From Coriobacteriia bacterium (lineage in GTDB: Bacteria; Actinomycetota; Coriobacteriia; Coriobacteriales; UBA8131), in NCBI GenBank assembly GCA_009783085.1, contig WRHU01000001.1:192196-256195 (forward strand): a DNA stretch of 64,000 nucleotides, written 5' to 3'. The notes below the pieces were generated by a model that was not told where the DNA came from, did not search any database, and saw only the letters and a program-made list of their open reading frames with translations. The translations under genes and the position numbers were made by a program. Position 1 is the first letter of the stretch, and each line of letters begins with the position of its first letter. Below, piece by piece: positions 33,600-41,744 of the stretch.

Positions 33600-34400
33600 A
33601 TGAAAAATCGTAAGGTTGTTGACATACACTGCCACATCTATCCCGATAAAATCGCAGCAAAGGCTGTTGAGAGCGTTGGGCGTTTTTACAATATTGAGAT
33701 GTCTGGCGAGGGCTCAGTAAAAAACCTTCTTAAAATCCAAGACGAAGCGCACATAAACTATTCGCTCGTTCATTCAGTTGCGCTCAAGGCAGAAAACGTC
33801 ACTGGAATCAACAATTTCATCGCCGAGCAAGCAGCTTTGCACCCCTCGCTCATAGGATTTGCAACCATGCACCACGACTTTCCTACTATGGAGCAAGAAA
33901 TCGAGCGTGCCATTTCCCTTGACCTTAAAGGCTTCAAGCTCCACCCCGACTCTCAAGGCGTTTATGTTGACGACGAACGGCTTATGCGCTTCTATGAGAT
34001 GCTTGAGGGTCGCCTGCCGCTCATGTTGCATTGTGGCGACTACCGCTGGGACTATTCACACCCCCGTCGCATACAGCAGGTTTTGCAAGCCTTTCCTAAG
34101 CTCACGGTTAATGCTGCGCATTTTGGGGGTTGGTCGTTGTTTGATTTGGCGGTCGAGTATCTTGAAAGTGAGAATTGTTTTTTGGACGTTTCAAGTGCTT
34201 CTGTCTACTTGGGCGCACGACGTACCACCGAGCTTATCCGCATCTATGGTGTCAAACGTATTTTGTTTGGCTCGGATTATCCCATGTGGAATCCACGTGA
34301 GGAGCTTGAGCGCTTCATGCTCAATGATTTGACCGAGCAAGAGCGTGAGCTTGTTTTGTGGCGTAACGCCGAGAGTTATCTGGGCTGCGAGTTGCCATAG
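33600..34400 (+). CDS. Amidohydrolase-2 family metal-dependent hydrolase
   Basis: The 266-residue TIM-barrel protein starts MKNRKVVDIHCHIYPD, with the metal-binding His-x-His pair at about residues 10-12. Further ligands are seen in GFKLHPDSQG, LMLHCGD, NAAHFGG and LFGSDYP (catalytic Asp). This is PF04909, which includes decarboxylases and hydrolases; the substrate cannot be told. AGGAGAG precedes the ATG. A 16-bp tandem repeat begins inside its last codons and continues past the stop. The gene stands alone on the plus strand. Confidence 0.9.
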   Translation: MKNRKVVDIHCHIYPDKIAAKAVESVGRFYNIEMSGEGSVKNLLKIQDEAHINYSLVHSVALKAENVTGINNFIAEQAALHPSLIGFATMHHDFPTMEQEIERAISLDLKGFKLHPDSQGVYVDDERLMRFYEMLEGRLPLMLHCGDYRWDYSHPRRIQQVLQAFPKLTVNAAHFGGWSLFDLAVEYLESENCFLDVSSASVYLGARRTTELIRIYGVKRILFGSDYPMWNPREELERFMLNDLTEQERELVLWRNAESYLGCELP

Positions 34401-34462
34401 CTGCAGGCTGCCATAGCTGCGAGTTGCCGTAGCTGCAGGCCGCAGCAAGCCGTAACTGCAGG
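34385..34462 (+). repeat. 16-bp tandem repeat over the 3' end of the amidohydrolase gene
   Basis: Units CTGCGAGTTGCCATAG, CTGCAGGCTGCCATAG and CTGCGAGTTGCCGTAG follow each other, then decayed copies. The unit includes the gene's stop codon (TAG), so the repeat grew from the gene end outwards. It lies in the gap between convergent genes. Confidence 0.85.
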
Positions 34463-34495
34463 CTACCAGAAAAGCCGTCTTCCTCGGCAGTGTTT

Positions 34496-35263
34496 TTAGG
34501 CTGCGTTTTTGGTTGCGTCTTTAGGCGGTATCTTACTAGAGCGCCGCTTGAGCAGAACCCCAAGGCCAATGCTCGCCAAACAAAAAGCGATAAGAGCAAG
34601 AGCCCACACCAAACCACAACCCATCCAAAAGTTTGTAGGCAGAGCACGGATAAGTAAAGAATCATAAGAAAACGTCCATGTTCCAGCAGAAAAAAAGATG
34701 TTGTGCATCCATGTAAAAAGCACGTTAAAGGCCAGAGCACCTACGCACGCCAAAACCACGCACAGCACGAGGGGAACAAGCCCGCCCACCATCAGTTCAA
34801 AACCAAGGCGAGAAGGGCGCAGGCCTTGTTGAGAGCTGTGCGCTTGCTCGCCGCACTGCTTAGGTTTGCACAAAGCAAACACCACATATAAAACAAGCAT
34901 CAACGAAACACCGGCAAAAAAGACGATGGCCCCTATAAATACCGTGCGCACATCAAGCAGATGGCTTATAACCTTAGGGGTAAAAGAAGTGCGTTCATCG
35001 TCGCCCACTGGAATGGAAGCTTTATCATTGCCAAGCGAAAACGAGCGGGTGGCATCGGCAATAGAAACAAGATAGTCATGACTATGAATTGAACCTTCAC
35101 TTTGTACTGTTGCCTCGGCAAGAAAATGAGTAACAGGTGGGCTCAACACCACCATAAAGGAGGCAGCAATAAGCCAACAGGCAATAAGCACAACGGCAAA
35201 AGCTGAACGCAGGGCAAGCTGGAACCTCTGGGGCAAAAACTTCACAAAAAAACCAGTACCCAT
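34496..35263 (-). CDS. DUF1461 integral membrane protein (TIGR01906-like)
   Basis: The ATG at 35263 shares a base with the truA stop codon (TAATG), so translation is coupled. The 255-residue protein has five membrane segments and an external domain after the first one. SFTPKVISHLLDVRTVF and WMHNIFFSAGTWTFSYDSLLIRALPTNFW match the conserved parts of TIGR01906/DUF1461. The function of the family is unknown. The longer frame from 35356 overlaps truA and is not used. Confidence 0.8.
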   Translation of the reverse strand: MGTGFFVKFLPQRFQLALRSAFAVVLIACWLIAASFMVVLSPPVTHFLAEATVQSEGSIHSHDYLVSIADATRSFSLGNDKASIPVGDDERTSFTPKVISHLLDVRTVFIGAIVFFAGVSLMLVLYVVFALCKPKQCGEQAHSSQQGLRPSRLGFELMVGGLVPLVLCVVLACVGALAFNVLFTWMHNIFFSAGTWTFSYDSLLIRALPTNFWMGCGLVWALALIAFCLASIGLGVLLKRRSSKIPPKDATKNAA

Positions 35264-36102
35264 TAGTAGCACACGTCCCAAAGAGTAAGCCCATGGGCAG
35301 GAGCCGTCTGGGCAGCAGAACGCCGGTCGCACGCAAGCAAAATCTCCCCTATCCACTCAGGAGGCTGTTTGCCAAGCCCTACCTCCACCAAACAACCAAT
35401 CATAATACGTATCATTGAGTGCAAGAAGGCGTTGCCACATATTTCAATAACGAGTGCGCTTTCTCCAAAATGTTCAATGCCAAACATGAAAATGCTGTCA
35501 ATGCGCCGCATCGTTTTTTGACCCTCGGAAGACTTTGCTACACAAAAGGTTTTAAAATCGTGCTCCCCCTCCAAATATAAGGCAGCCTTTTTCATGGCGT
35601 TAATATCAAGCGGTTTTTCAGTTGGAACCCACCAGGCATAGCGCTCAAGAAACACCGGTGGCACTGCGCCCGTAACAATGCGATAGCGATACTGCCGCTG
35701 CACAGCCGAAAACCGTGCCGAAAAGTCGCTCGGCTTCTCAGCGATAGCTTTAACAACTATGCCGTCCAGGGTCAAGGCGTTAAGTGAAGCACGGAGTTTT
35801 TCCAGCGAGCGCCCCTCCAAATCTGCGGCGGCAATCTCGAAGGAAACTACCTGGGCGCGCGCATGTACACCGGCATCGGTGCGACCCGCTCCAACCGTAA
35901 CAATCTTTTTTGCAAACAGCATAGTGAGAACACGCTCAAGCTCTCCTTGGATAGTTCTTTGCCCTTGCTGACGGGCAAAACCAGCAAAGCCAGCCCCGTC
36001 ATAAGAAACCGTGAGCGCAAGCGTGCGCACATCATCGGCAGCGGCAGGCCCCGCCTCGCTCATTTGTGTGTCGCTGTCAACGTTTGGTTGTTTTTCTGTC
36101 AT
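35263..36102 (-). CDS. truA: tRNA pseudouridine synthase TruA
   Basis: The 279-residue protein carries the catalytic motif GAGRTDAGVHARAQVVSF (Asp in RTDAGVHA), the N-terminal VSYDGAGFAGFARQQGQRTIQGELE and the late motif GNAFLHSMIRIMIGCLVEVG of TruA. It makes pseudouridine at tRNA positions 38-40. About 25 poorly conserved residues precede the core; an inner ATG (MSEAG) is possible. The stop codon overlaps the DUF1461 start. Confidence 0.97.
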   Translation of the reverse strand: MTEKQPNVDSDTQMSEAGPAAADDVRTLALTVSYDGAGFAGFARQQGQRTIQGELERVLTMLFAKKIVTVGAGRTDAGVHARAQVVSFEIAAADLEGRSLEKLRASLNALTLDGIVVKAIAEKPSDFSARFSAVQRQYRYRIVTGAVPPVFLERYAWWVPTEKPLDINAMKKAALYLEGEHDFKTFCVAKSSEGQKTMRRIDSIFMFGIEHFGESALVIEICGNAFLHSMIRIMIGCLVEVGLGKQPPEWIGEILLACDRRSAAQTAPAHGLTLWDVCY

Positions 36103-36300
36103 ATTCCCATCACTTGTTCGTTATGCCTTGGCGAACATAGAGGTTCATACTATAAAAAGACTTAGAAAAGTTCTCCCTAGGTCACCTACGGACACTCCAT
36201 GCTGTTGGCGCTCAAGAAGCGTCCGTCCCCTCCTTGTAGAGCGACTCGGAACCTCCAATCCGGGTCGCTCGCCGCATATAAGGGTCACACTTAAGCAGCC
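36103..36300. other. Structured intergenic stretch upstream of truA, strand unsure
   Basis: Between truA and the DtxR-like gene lies a 198-base gap with two hairpins. One is 11 bp (GAGCGACTCGG with CCGGGTCGCTC, 36239-36270), fully paired in a plus-strand RNA through one U-G pair. The other pairs ACGGAC with GTCCGT (36188-36226) around a GCGC/GAGC inner stem. A possible plus-strand promoter (TTGGCG, 17 bases, TATAAA at 36151-36156) points into it. It may be a leader of truA (minus strand) or an RNA antisense to the DtxR-like gene end. No known riboswitch class is recognised. Confidence 0.4.
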
Positions 36301-36699
36301 TCATGCTTTGTCGTTCGAACCGTACAAAGAGTCGAGATGCTCTGTCCATCGCTTGAGCGTATCGTCGCTCATGGCGTGTTCCATATTGCAGGCTTCCACC
36401 TCAGCGCAGCGGGGCTCCACCCCCAAAACATCTACCAAAAAACGATACAACACACGATGCCGCTTAAGAACTCCGCTCGCATACGCACAGCCTTTGCTCG
36501 TAAGCGTAATATCGCCATAGTGAGGCTGCTCAACCAGCTCGACCTTTTTGAGCTTGGTCAAAGCCTTGTTTACGCTTGCTTTGGAAACAGCAAGCTTCGC
36601 CGCCAAATCAACCGAACGCACCGGCTCTAAACCGTTTTTGCTCAGCTGATAAATTGCCTCAAGGTAATCCTCGTGCGCAGGCGTGAGCTTATCAGTCAT
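36301..36699 (-). CDS. DtxR/MntR-family metal-dependent repressor
   Basis: The ATG at 36699 gives 132 residues starting MTDKLTPAHEDYLEAIYQLSKNG, a typical MntR/IdeR start, with a winged helix (AAKLAVSKASVNKALTKLKKVELVEQPHYGDITLTSKG) and the metal-binding dimer domain (HRVLYRFLVDVLGV... EACNMEHAMSDDTLKRW). The C-terminal SH3-like domain of DtxR is missing, which fits MntR-size proteins. It should sense Mn(II) or Fe(II) and repress uptake genes, none of which lie in this window. GAGAGG lies 12 bases before the ATG. Confidence 0.9.
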   Translation of the reverse strand: MTDKLTPAHEDYLEAIYQLSKNGLEPVRSVDLAAKLAVSKASVNKALTKLKKVELVEQPHYGDITLTSKGCAYASGVLKRHRVLYRFLVDVLGVEPRCAEVEACNMEHAMSDDTLKRWTEHLDSLYGSNDKA

Positions 36700-36787
36700 G
36701 CGTGTTTTGTCCTCTCGCAAAGCTTAACCTGTGAGTATGATACACCAAGAGCGCTCTCACGCTCACCCGAGGCCAGAGCGAGCGAGC

Positions 36788-38275
36788 TTATATGCCTAGA
36801 TTGGCTCGGATATTAAGCCAGATTATGATAAAAATGTTGCGGATAGGCTCAGATAAGGCAATAACCGTGATGATGACCAAGAGAGCCGCCAGAAGCACCA
36901 CAAACATCTGCCACATAGGAGGTGCTGCTCGATAGAGCTTGCTTACGCCTTTGGCATCGACGAGCTTGGTGCCCACCTTAAGCCGCACTAAAAATGACGA
37001 GGCCATACCACTGCGCCCCTTGTCAAGATACTCAACCAGATTAGAATGGGTGCCGAGCGCAACAATCAAATCGGCTTTTTTCTCCCACGCTAAAAGGAGG
37101 CCCAAATCCTCACTGGTACCTGCAAGCGGCCACACCTTTGCCTCAATCCCTAGCTCGTCAAGCCTTTTTTTAGAAGGACAAGTTTCGTCCTCGTAGGCAT
37201 GAGCAATAATTTCTGCCCCACAGCGCAGAGCCTTGTCGGTAACAGAGTCCATATCGCCGAGAATAATGTCGGGCTTAAAGCCGTTTTCTAAAAGCGCATC
37301 AGCACCGCCGTCAACGGCAATAAGCACGGGCTTGGCATCTCGAATATAGGGAACGAGTATCTGTATATCCCTTTGATAGTCGTAACCGCGCGCAACAACG
37401 AGCGCATGACGGCCTTTTATTGGCGTGTCAATCGTTGGTATCCACGGGTCATAAATGAGCGAAACGGATTGCTTTTCGAGATACTGTGCCGTGTTTTTTA
37501 CAAACTGCTCAAGCTCGGTATTAACACGTTCCTCGGCGGCGGCAAAAGAAGCGGTAATTGACTCGGTGTCAAGCACAACGCCCGAGGCGAGTGCCTCGTC
37601 TTTTGTATCGCTGGCATCATCATACTTTTCATCGTTTTGCTCGCTGCGCACACGGTATACCTTGTTGCCTTCAATGCGGATACTATCGCCGTCGTCGATA
37701 ACGTCAAAGAGTTCTGGCCCAACGGCATCAAGCAAAACAATGCCTGCATCAACAATGATTTGCGGCCCAACATTTGGGTAGCGCCCCGAAGTTGACTTGT
37801 CGGCGTTTATAACAGCACGCACGCCCGTTGCGACGAGCCCGTCTGCGGAAACACGATCAATGTCAACATGATTTATAACAGCGATGTCATCGGGCGCAAG
37901 ACGTTTAATGAGGTCTTTGGTTTTAAGCCCTTTTTGTGCCGTTCCTTGTATGGTTATGTTTGCTGTCGGAGCCTTTGAAGCCACGGTCTTGGTAGCCGCA
38001 GCTTTGCTAGCCGCAGCCTTACTAGCCGCAGCTTTACTGGTCGTAGTCTTGCTAGTCGTTGTCTTGCTAGTCGTTGCCTTGTTAGTCGTTGCCTTGGGAG
38101 CCGCAGCCTTGGTAGCTACTTTGGCAGCAGGCTTGGCAACAGCCTTTGTCACCACTTTGGAAGCAGCGTTAGCACCTGCTTTGGCGGTTGCCTTGGTGGC
38201 CTCGCGTGCCGTTTCGGTTGCATCGCTCACGGCGCTGCGGACAGTATCATAGGCTCGTTTTCCCGGCAGCTTCAT
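36788..38275 (-). CDS. steA: SteA-like membrane protein of the actinobacterial cytokinetic ring, with repeat N-terminus
   Basis: The 495-residue protein has a Lys/Ala/Thr-rich N-terminus (about residues 20-105) built from repeats such as SKTTT and SKAAA, which recalls histone-H1-like tails. The following 350 residues match SteA (M. tuberculosis Rv1697 type), including a thiamine-pyrophosphokinase-like part with VDGGADALLENGFKPDIILGDMDSV and a C-terminal membrane segment (about 455-480). Its position after recN, nadK and tlyA is the same as in mycobacteria. The usual neighbour steB is absent here. The ATG overlaps the recN stop (ATGA). Confidence 0.85.
   Translation of the reverse strand: MKLPGKRAYDTVRSAVSDATETAREATKATAKAGANAASKVVTKAVAKPAAKVATKAAAPKATTNKATTSKTTTSKTTTSKAAASKAAASKAAATKTVASKAPTANITIQGTAQKGLKTKDLIKRLAPDDIAVINHVDIDRVSADGLVATGVRAVINADKSTSGRYPNVGPQIIVDAGIVLLDAVGPELFDVIDDGDSIRIEGNKVYRVRSEQNDEKYDDASDTKDEALASGVVLDTESITASFAAAEERVNTELEQFVKNTAQYLEKQSVSLIYDPWIPTIDTPIKGRHALVVARGYDYQRDIQILVPYIRDAKPVLIAVDGGADALLENGFKPDIILGDMDSVTDKALRCGAEIIAHAYEDETCPSKKRLDELGIEAKVWPLAGTSEDLGLLLAWEKKADLIVALGTHSNLVEYLDKGRSGMASSFLVRLKVGTKLVDAKGVSKLYRAAPPMWQMFVVLLAALLVIITVIALSEPIRNIFIIIWLNIRANLGI
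37984..38112 (-). repeat. 15-bp tandem repeats inside steA
   Basis: The minus strand repeats units of the kind AGCAAAGCTGCGGCT and AGCAAGACTACGACC, coding SKAAA and SKTTT pentapeptides. Confidence 0.85.
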
Positions 38276-40020
38276 GCGCGCTCTCCTAGCAGTTGACGGG
38301 CATGGTCGCGGGCAAGTTCATCTTGCTCGCCAGCAAGCATACGGGCAATCTCATCAACACGAGCTTCGCCCTCGATACGGGTAATGCTGGTGTTCACTTG
38401 GCCTTCGTCGCTGTGCTTTTCCACCACCCAATGAGCGTTAGCAGCTGCTGCAATTTGAGCAAGATGAGTCACCACAATAACCTGATGGGTTTGCGCCAAA
38501 TCGGCAAGACGCTGGGCGATTGCCATTGCAGTCGCACCACCAATGCCTGCGTCTATTTCGTCAAATACCAAGGTCAAAGGCGAGTTGACCTCATGAATAA
38601 CTGTTTTATAGGCAAGCATGATGCGCGAAAGCTCTCCGCCACTTGCAATTTTTGTGAGCGAACGAGGAGCAGACGAGGGAGCTGGCTGATATTTGAGCTC
38701 ATACCTATTTGAACCAGATGCAGTCCAAGCCTCAAGTTCAAGAGGCTGAACATCGAGCGTAAATAGTGCGTCACTCATGGCAAGTCCTGCTACAGCCTCG
38801 GTGAGTTCTTTGACAAAATCAGCACCCGCTGCAGCACGTTGCTCAGCAAGCTTAGTAGCAGCAGCTTCCAAGACTGCCCGTAAGCGCTCAAGCTCAGCCG
38901 TTGCAACTTTACGTTGTTCGTCGATATCCTCAGTGGCATTCAATAATTTTTCTGAGCGCGCCTGTGCCGCAAACACGTCTTCCATGCGCGGGCCAAAGCG
39001 CTTGCAAAGTCCCTCGAGGCTTCCCAAACGCTCAAGTGCAAGCTCCAAGGCTTCCGCATCAAACTCAATGCCATCACGATACACACGCAGTTGCGCAGAA
39101 AGCTCATCGGCAAGAATGAGAACTTCATCTAACTGCGCAGAGAGCGCATCGAGTTCGGGGTCGATATTTTTGCTGTGCCCAAGCTCATTTTGTGCCTGAG
39201 CAAGCGCATTGAGCGCCCCCGTTTCGTCACGCAGTGCATCATAAGCGCCGCCCGAGGCCTGAGCAAGCTCCTCGCCGTTGCGCAGGCGCGGCAACTGTGC
39301 CTCAAGCTCCTCGTACTCCCCTTCTACCGGAGCAACTGCCTGTATTTCACGCAGGATAAACTCAGCTTGTTCGAGCTCAAAGGCAGAGGTACGGGCAGCA
39401 TCTTCAAGGCGCTTAAGTGCCTCGAGCGCCGTGTGGTATTCAGCAAAAGCCTGTTGGTAGCTTAAAAGTGCCTCGGCGACAGGCGTGCCGCCAAACGTGT
39501 CAAGCGCCACACGATGCTCTCCCGCACGCAACAAACTCTGGTGTTCATGCTGGCCGCATAAATCAACAAAAGGCCCGAGCTTCTCGTTAAGTGTTCCAAC
39601 AGTTACAAGAGCGTCGTCAAGCGTGCAACGTGAGCGCCCATCGGCACTCACCTTACGAGTTACGAGATATTCAACAATTTCTCTTGTGGGTTCGTCTGTA
39701 GCTTGAGCGCTCGTAGCTTGACCGCCCGTAGCTTGAGCACCCGCTGCTTGACCGCTTGAACCTTGCTCGCCCAAATCCTGACTGCCTAAAACCTGGCTGT
39801 CTAAAACTTGCTCGCTAAAAACTGCCTCAACACGCAAGCCCGACGCACCATCGCGCACAAACGAAGCATCGGCACGCTCACCAATTAAGAGTTTGAGCGC
39901 ATTAAGAAGCGCCGTTTTGCCCGCACCAGTTTCGCCCGTAAGCACACTGAGGCCTGCACCAAAGCTCAAAGTTGCTTCTTCAATCAGGGCAACATTATGC
40001 ACCCGTAGCTCATCAAGCAT
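38272..40020 (-). CDS. recN: DNA repair protein RecN with low-complexity insertion
   Basis: The ATG at 40020 (MLDELRVHNVALIEEATL) overlaps nadK by eight bases. The 582-residue SMC-like protein has Walker A GETGAGKTALLNALKLLIGERA, a long coiled coil, the signature SGGELSRIMLAYK and Walker B LTLVFDEIDAGIGG. RecN helps repair double-strand breaks. At about residues 71-112 an insertion rich in Gln, Ser and Ala (VLDSQVLGSQDLGEQG...GGQATSAQAT) is coded by imperfect 15-bp repeats; the usual RecN has no such stretch. The 3' end overlaps steA by four bases. Confidence 0.96.
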   Translation of the reverse strand: MLDELRVHNVALIEEATLSFGAGLSVLTGETGAGKTALLNALKLLIGERADASFVRDGASGLRVEAVFSEQVLDSQVLGSQDLGEQGSSGQAAGAQATGGQATSAQATDEPTREIVEYLVTRKVSADGRSRCTLDDALVTVGTLNEKLGPFVDLCGQHEHQSLLRAGEHRVALDTFGGTPVAEALLSYQQAFAEYHTALEALKRLEDAARTSAFELEQAEFILREIQAVAPVEGEYEELEAQLPRLRNGEELAQASGGAYDALRDETGALNALAQAQNELGHSKNIDPELDALSAQLDEVLILADELSAQLRVYRDGIEFDAEALELALERLGSLEGLCKRFGPRMEDVFAAQARSEKLLNATEDIDEQRKVATAELERLRAVLEAAATKLAEQRAAAGADFVKELTEAVAGLAMSDALFTLDVQPLELEAWTASGSNRYELKYQPAPSSAPRSLTKIASGGELSRIMLAYKTVIHEVNSPLTLVFDEIDAGIGGATAMAIAQRLADLAQTHQVIVVTHLAQIAAAANAHWVVEKHSDEGQVNTSITRIEGEARVDEIARMLAGEQDELARDHARQLLGERA

Positions 40021-40873
40021 GATGCGCCCCATCAAACAAAGCGGCAAGACGGGCATAAAAATCAGGAGTGTTATAACGCACTAAGGTAAGTCCTTCATCT
40101 GCCCGCTTAACCGCCAAAGAAGCAATGGCAGACTCACCAGAATTAAACTGCTGTCCGTCAACATAGGCAATCGCCGTTTGATCAGACTGCGGGCAAATAA
40201 CGAGCTCCGTAACATCGTTAGGGGCAGTAACTATTGAGGGCGTGGCAAACGGATGCGGAGAAAGAGGAACCACACACAGGCCCCGATGCCCCGGCGTAAG
40301 CAACGGCCCACCAGCAGCAAGCGCATAGGCCGTCGAGCCCGTCGCCGTGGCCACAATAGCGCCATCGCCCCGCAGCTCAAAAAGATGGTCATTGTTGATG
40401 CTCAGGTCAATGATGATGTTGCAACCAAGATTGCTACGTCCCACAAAAACCTCGTTGAGTGCTGAGCACGTAGCCTGAGAACCGTCCTCATACGTAATAG
40501 TCGCCTCAAGCATAACACGCTGCTCTAAAACAACTTCGCCCGCAAGTACCGCCGTGAGAGCCTCAGCAAGCACGCCAGAAGTCGCACCAGCCAAAAAACC
40601 GACGTTACCATAGTTAAAACCAAGGAGCGGAACTTTGGTTCCCGCAACAACACGGGCGGCGCGCAGCAGCGTTCCGTCGCCACCAAAGGCACACACCAGC
40701 TCAAACGAGTGTATGCGTGCGACCAAATCGTCGTAGACCACAGAGCCTAATACCAAGTCATCGCTTGAGGCGGTTTCAGTTTCAAGGCCTCGCTCCTCAA
40801 GCCAGAGTTTGGCTTCGAGCAATGCTTCAAGAGCGGCTTCATTCGGACTGTTTGCAACAAGTAAAACTTTCAT
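40013..40873 (-). CDS. nadK: NAD kinase
   Basis: The ATG at 40873 (MKVLLVANSPNE) follows GAGGTTAGT. The 286-residue enzyme has GGDGTLLRAARV (catalytic GGDGT), the ALNEVFV (NE) motif, TGSTAYALAAGGPLL and the closing C-terminal strands. It makes NADP from NAD with ATP or polyphosphate. The 3' end overlaps recN. The position between tlyA and recN is the actinobacterial order. Confidence 0.96.
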   Translation of the reverse strand: MKVLLVANSPNEAALEALLEAKLWLEERGLETETASSDDLVLGSVVYDDLVARIHSFELVCAFGGDGTLLRAARVVAGTKVPLLGFNYGNVGFLAGATSGVLAEALTAVLAGEVVLEQRVMLEATITYEDGSQATCSALNEVFVGRSNLGCNIIIDLSINNDHLFELRGDGAIVATATGSTAYALAAGGPLLTPGHRGLCVVPLSPHPFATPSIVTAPNDVTELVICPQSDQTAIAYVDGQQFNSGESAIASLAVKRADEGLTLVRYNTPDFYARLAALFDGAHHA

Positions 40874-40900
40874 ACTAACCTCAATCAAAGAGCTTCATTT

Positions 40901-41725
40901 TTACGTAAGCTGCGCGTGGGCAGCTTCGACAACTTCTTTAGTACTGATGGTAGCATCATTGGCATCTTTTTGAATCAACAATATGTATTCGATATTGCCC
41001 TTTTGACCTTTTATCGGAGAAAAAATAAGCCCGCGCGCTGCCAGCGTGGACGGCGCAAGGGCTGCAAGTACCATTTCGATTGCCTGTGCGTGGTGGGCCT
41101 TTTCTCGCACCACTCCGCCTATAACGAGTGATTTGGGAAGCTCAAACTGGGGTTTTATCAAAGCGATGCAATAAGCCTTTTGTCCGAGAAGAGCCTCCAG
41201 CGTTTCGATAAGCCGAGAAAGTCGGGTAAAGCTCACATCTATAACTGCGAGATCAAAAGGTGCTCCCAATTCTGCGGGCATAACTTTCTTGATGTTGGTA
41301 CGCTCAAAAAGGCGTACCCGATTGTTTTCTCGTAACTCCCAAGCAAACTGTCCGTATCCTACATCAACAGCACAAACCTTTGCAGCGCCGTGTTGGAGCA
41401 GGCAGTCGGTAAAACCACCTGTTGAAGCACCAATGTCGATACAACGCAAACCCTCTGCAGAAAGCTCGAAGGCCCCAAGCGCAGCTGCAAGCTTCTCCCC
41501 TCCTCTTGAAACAAAACGCTTTTTTGGCTCTATGGTAAGGGGCACATCAACAGCTACAAGGAGGCGTGGCTGAACAAGCGCCGTGCCATCAGAAAATACC
41601 ACGCCAGCTAAAATGGCTCGCTCGGCTTGGGCCTCATCGGCAAAATGCCCCTGTTTTACCAGCAGCTCGTTTAGGGGTACTTTGTCTGGTGTGGGCTTTT
41701 TGCTCATTGAGAAGCGCTCGCTCAT
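40901..41725 (-). CDS. tlyA: TlyA-family rRNA 2'-O-methyltransferase (hemolysin A)
   Basis: The 274-residue protein combines an S4 RNA-binding domain (PLNELLVKQGHFADEAQAERAIL) with an FtsJ-like methyltransferase (RCIDIGASTGGFTDCLLQHGA, VDVGYGQFAW, LIKPQFE). TlyA methylates 16S C1409 and/or 23S C1920 and its loss gives capreomycin resistance in mycobacteria. Start at 41725 follows TTAGGA; an inner ATG six codons later is possible. It lies between dxs and nadK. Confidence 0.95.
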   Translation of the reverse strand: MSERFSMSKKPTPDKVPLNELLVKQGHFADEAQAERAILAGVVFSDGTALVQPRLLVAVDVPLTIEPKKRFVSRGGEKLAAALGAFELSAEGLRCIDIGASTGGFTDCLLQHGAAKVCAVDVGYGQFAWELRENNRVRLFERTNIKKVMPAELGAPFDLAVIDVSFTRLSRLIETLEALLGQKAYCIALIKPQFELPKSLVIGGVVREKAHHAQAIEMVLAALAPSTLAARGLIFSPIKGQKGNIEYILLIQKDANDATISTKEVVEAAHAQLT

Positions 41726-41744
41726 GCGTCCTAAAAATGCTCGC

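Noticed and set aside
33500-33600. Second tRNA near tRNA-Leu
   Set aside because: Only the T-arm-like fragment on the other side was found; no second cloverleaf.
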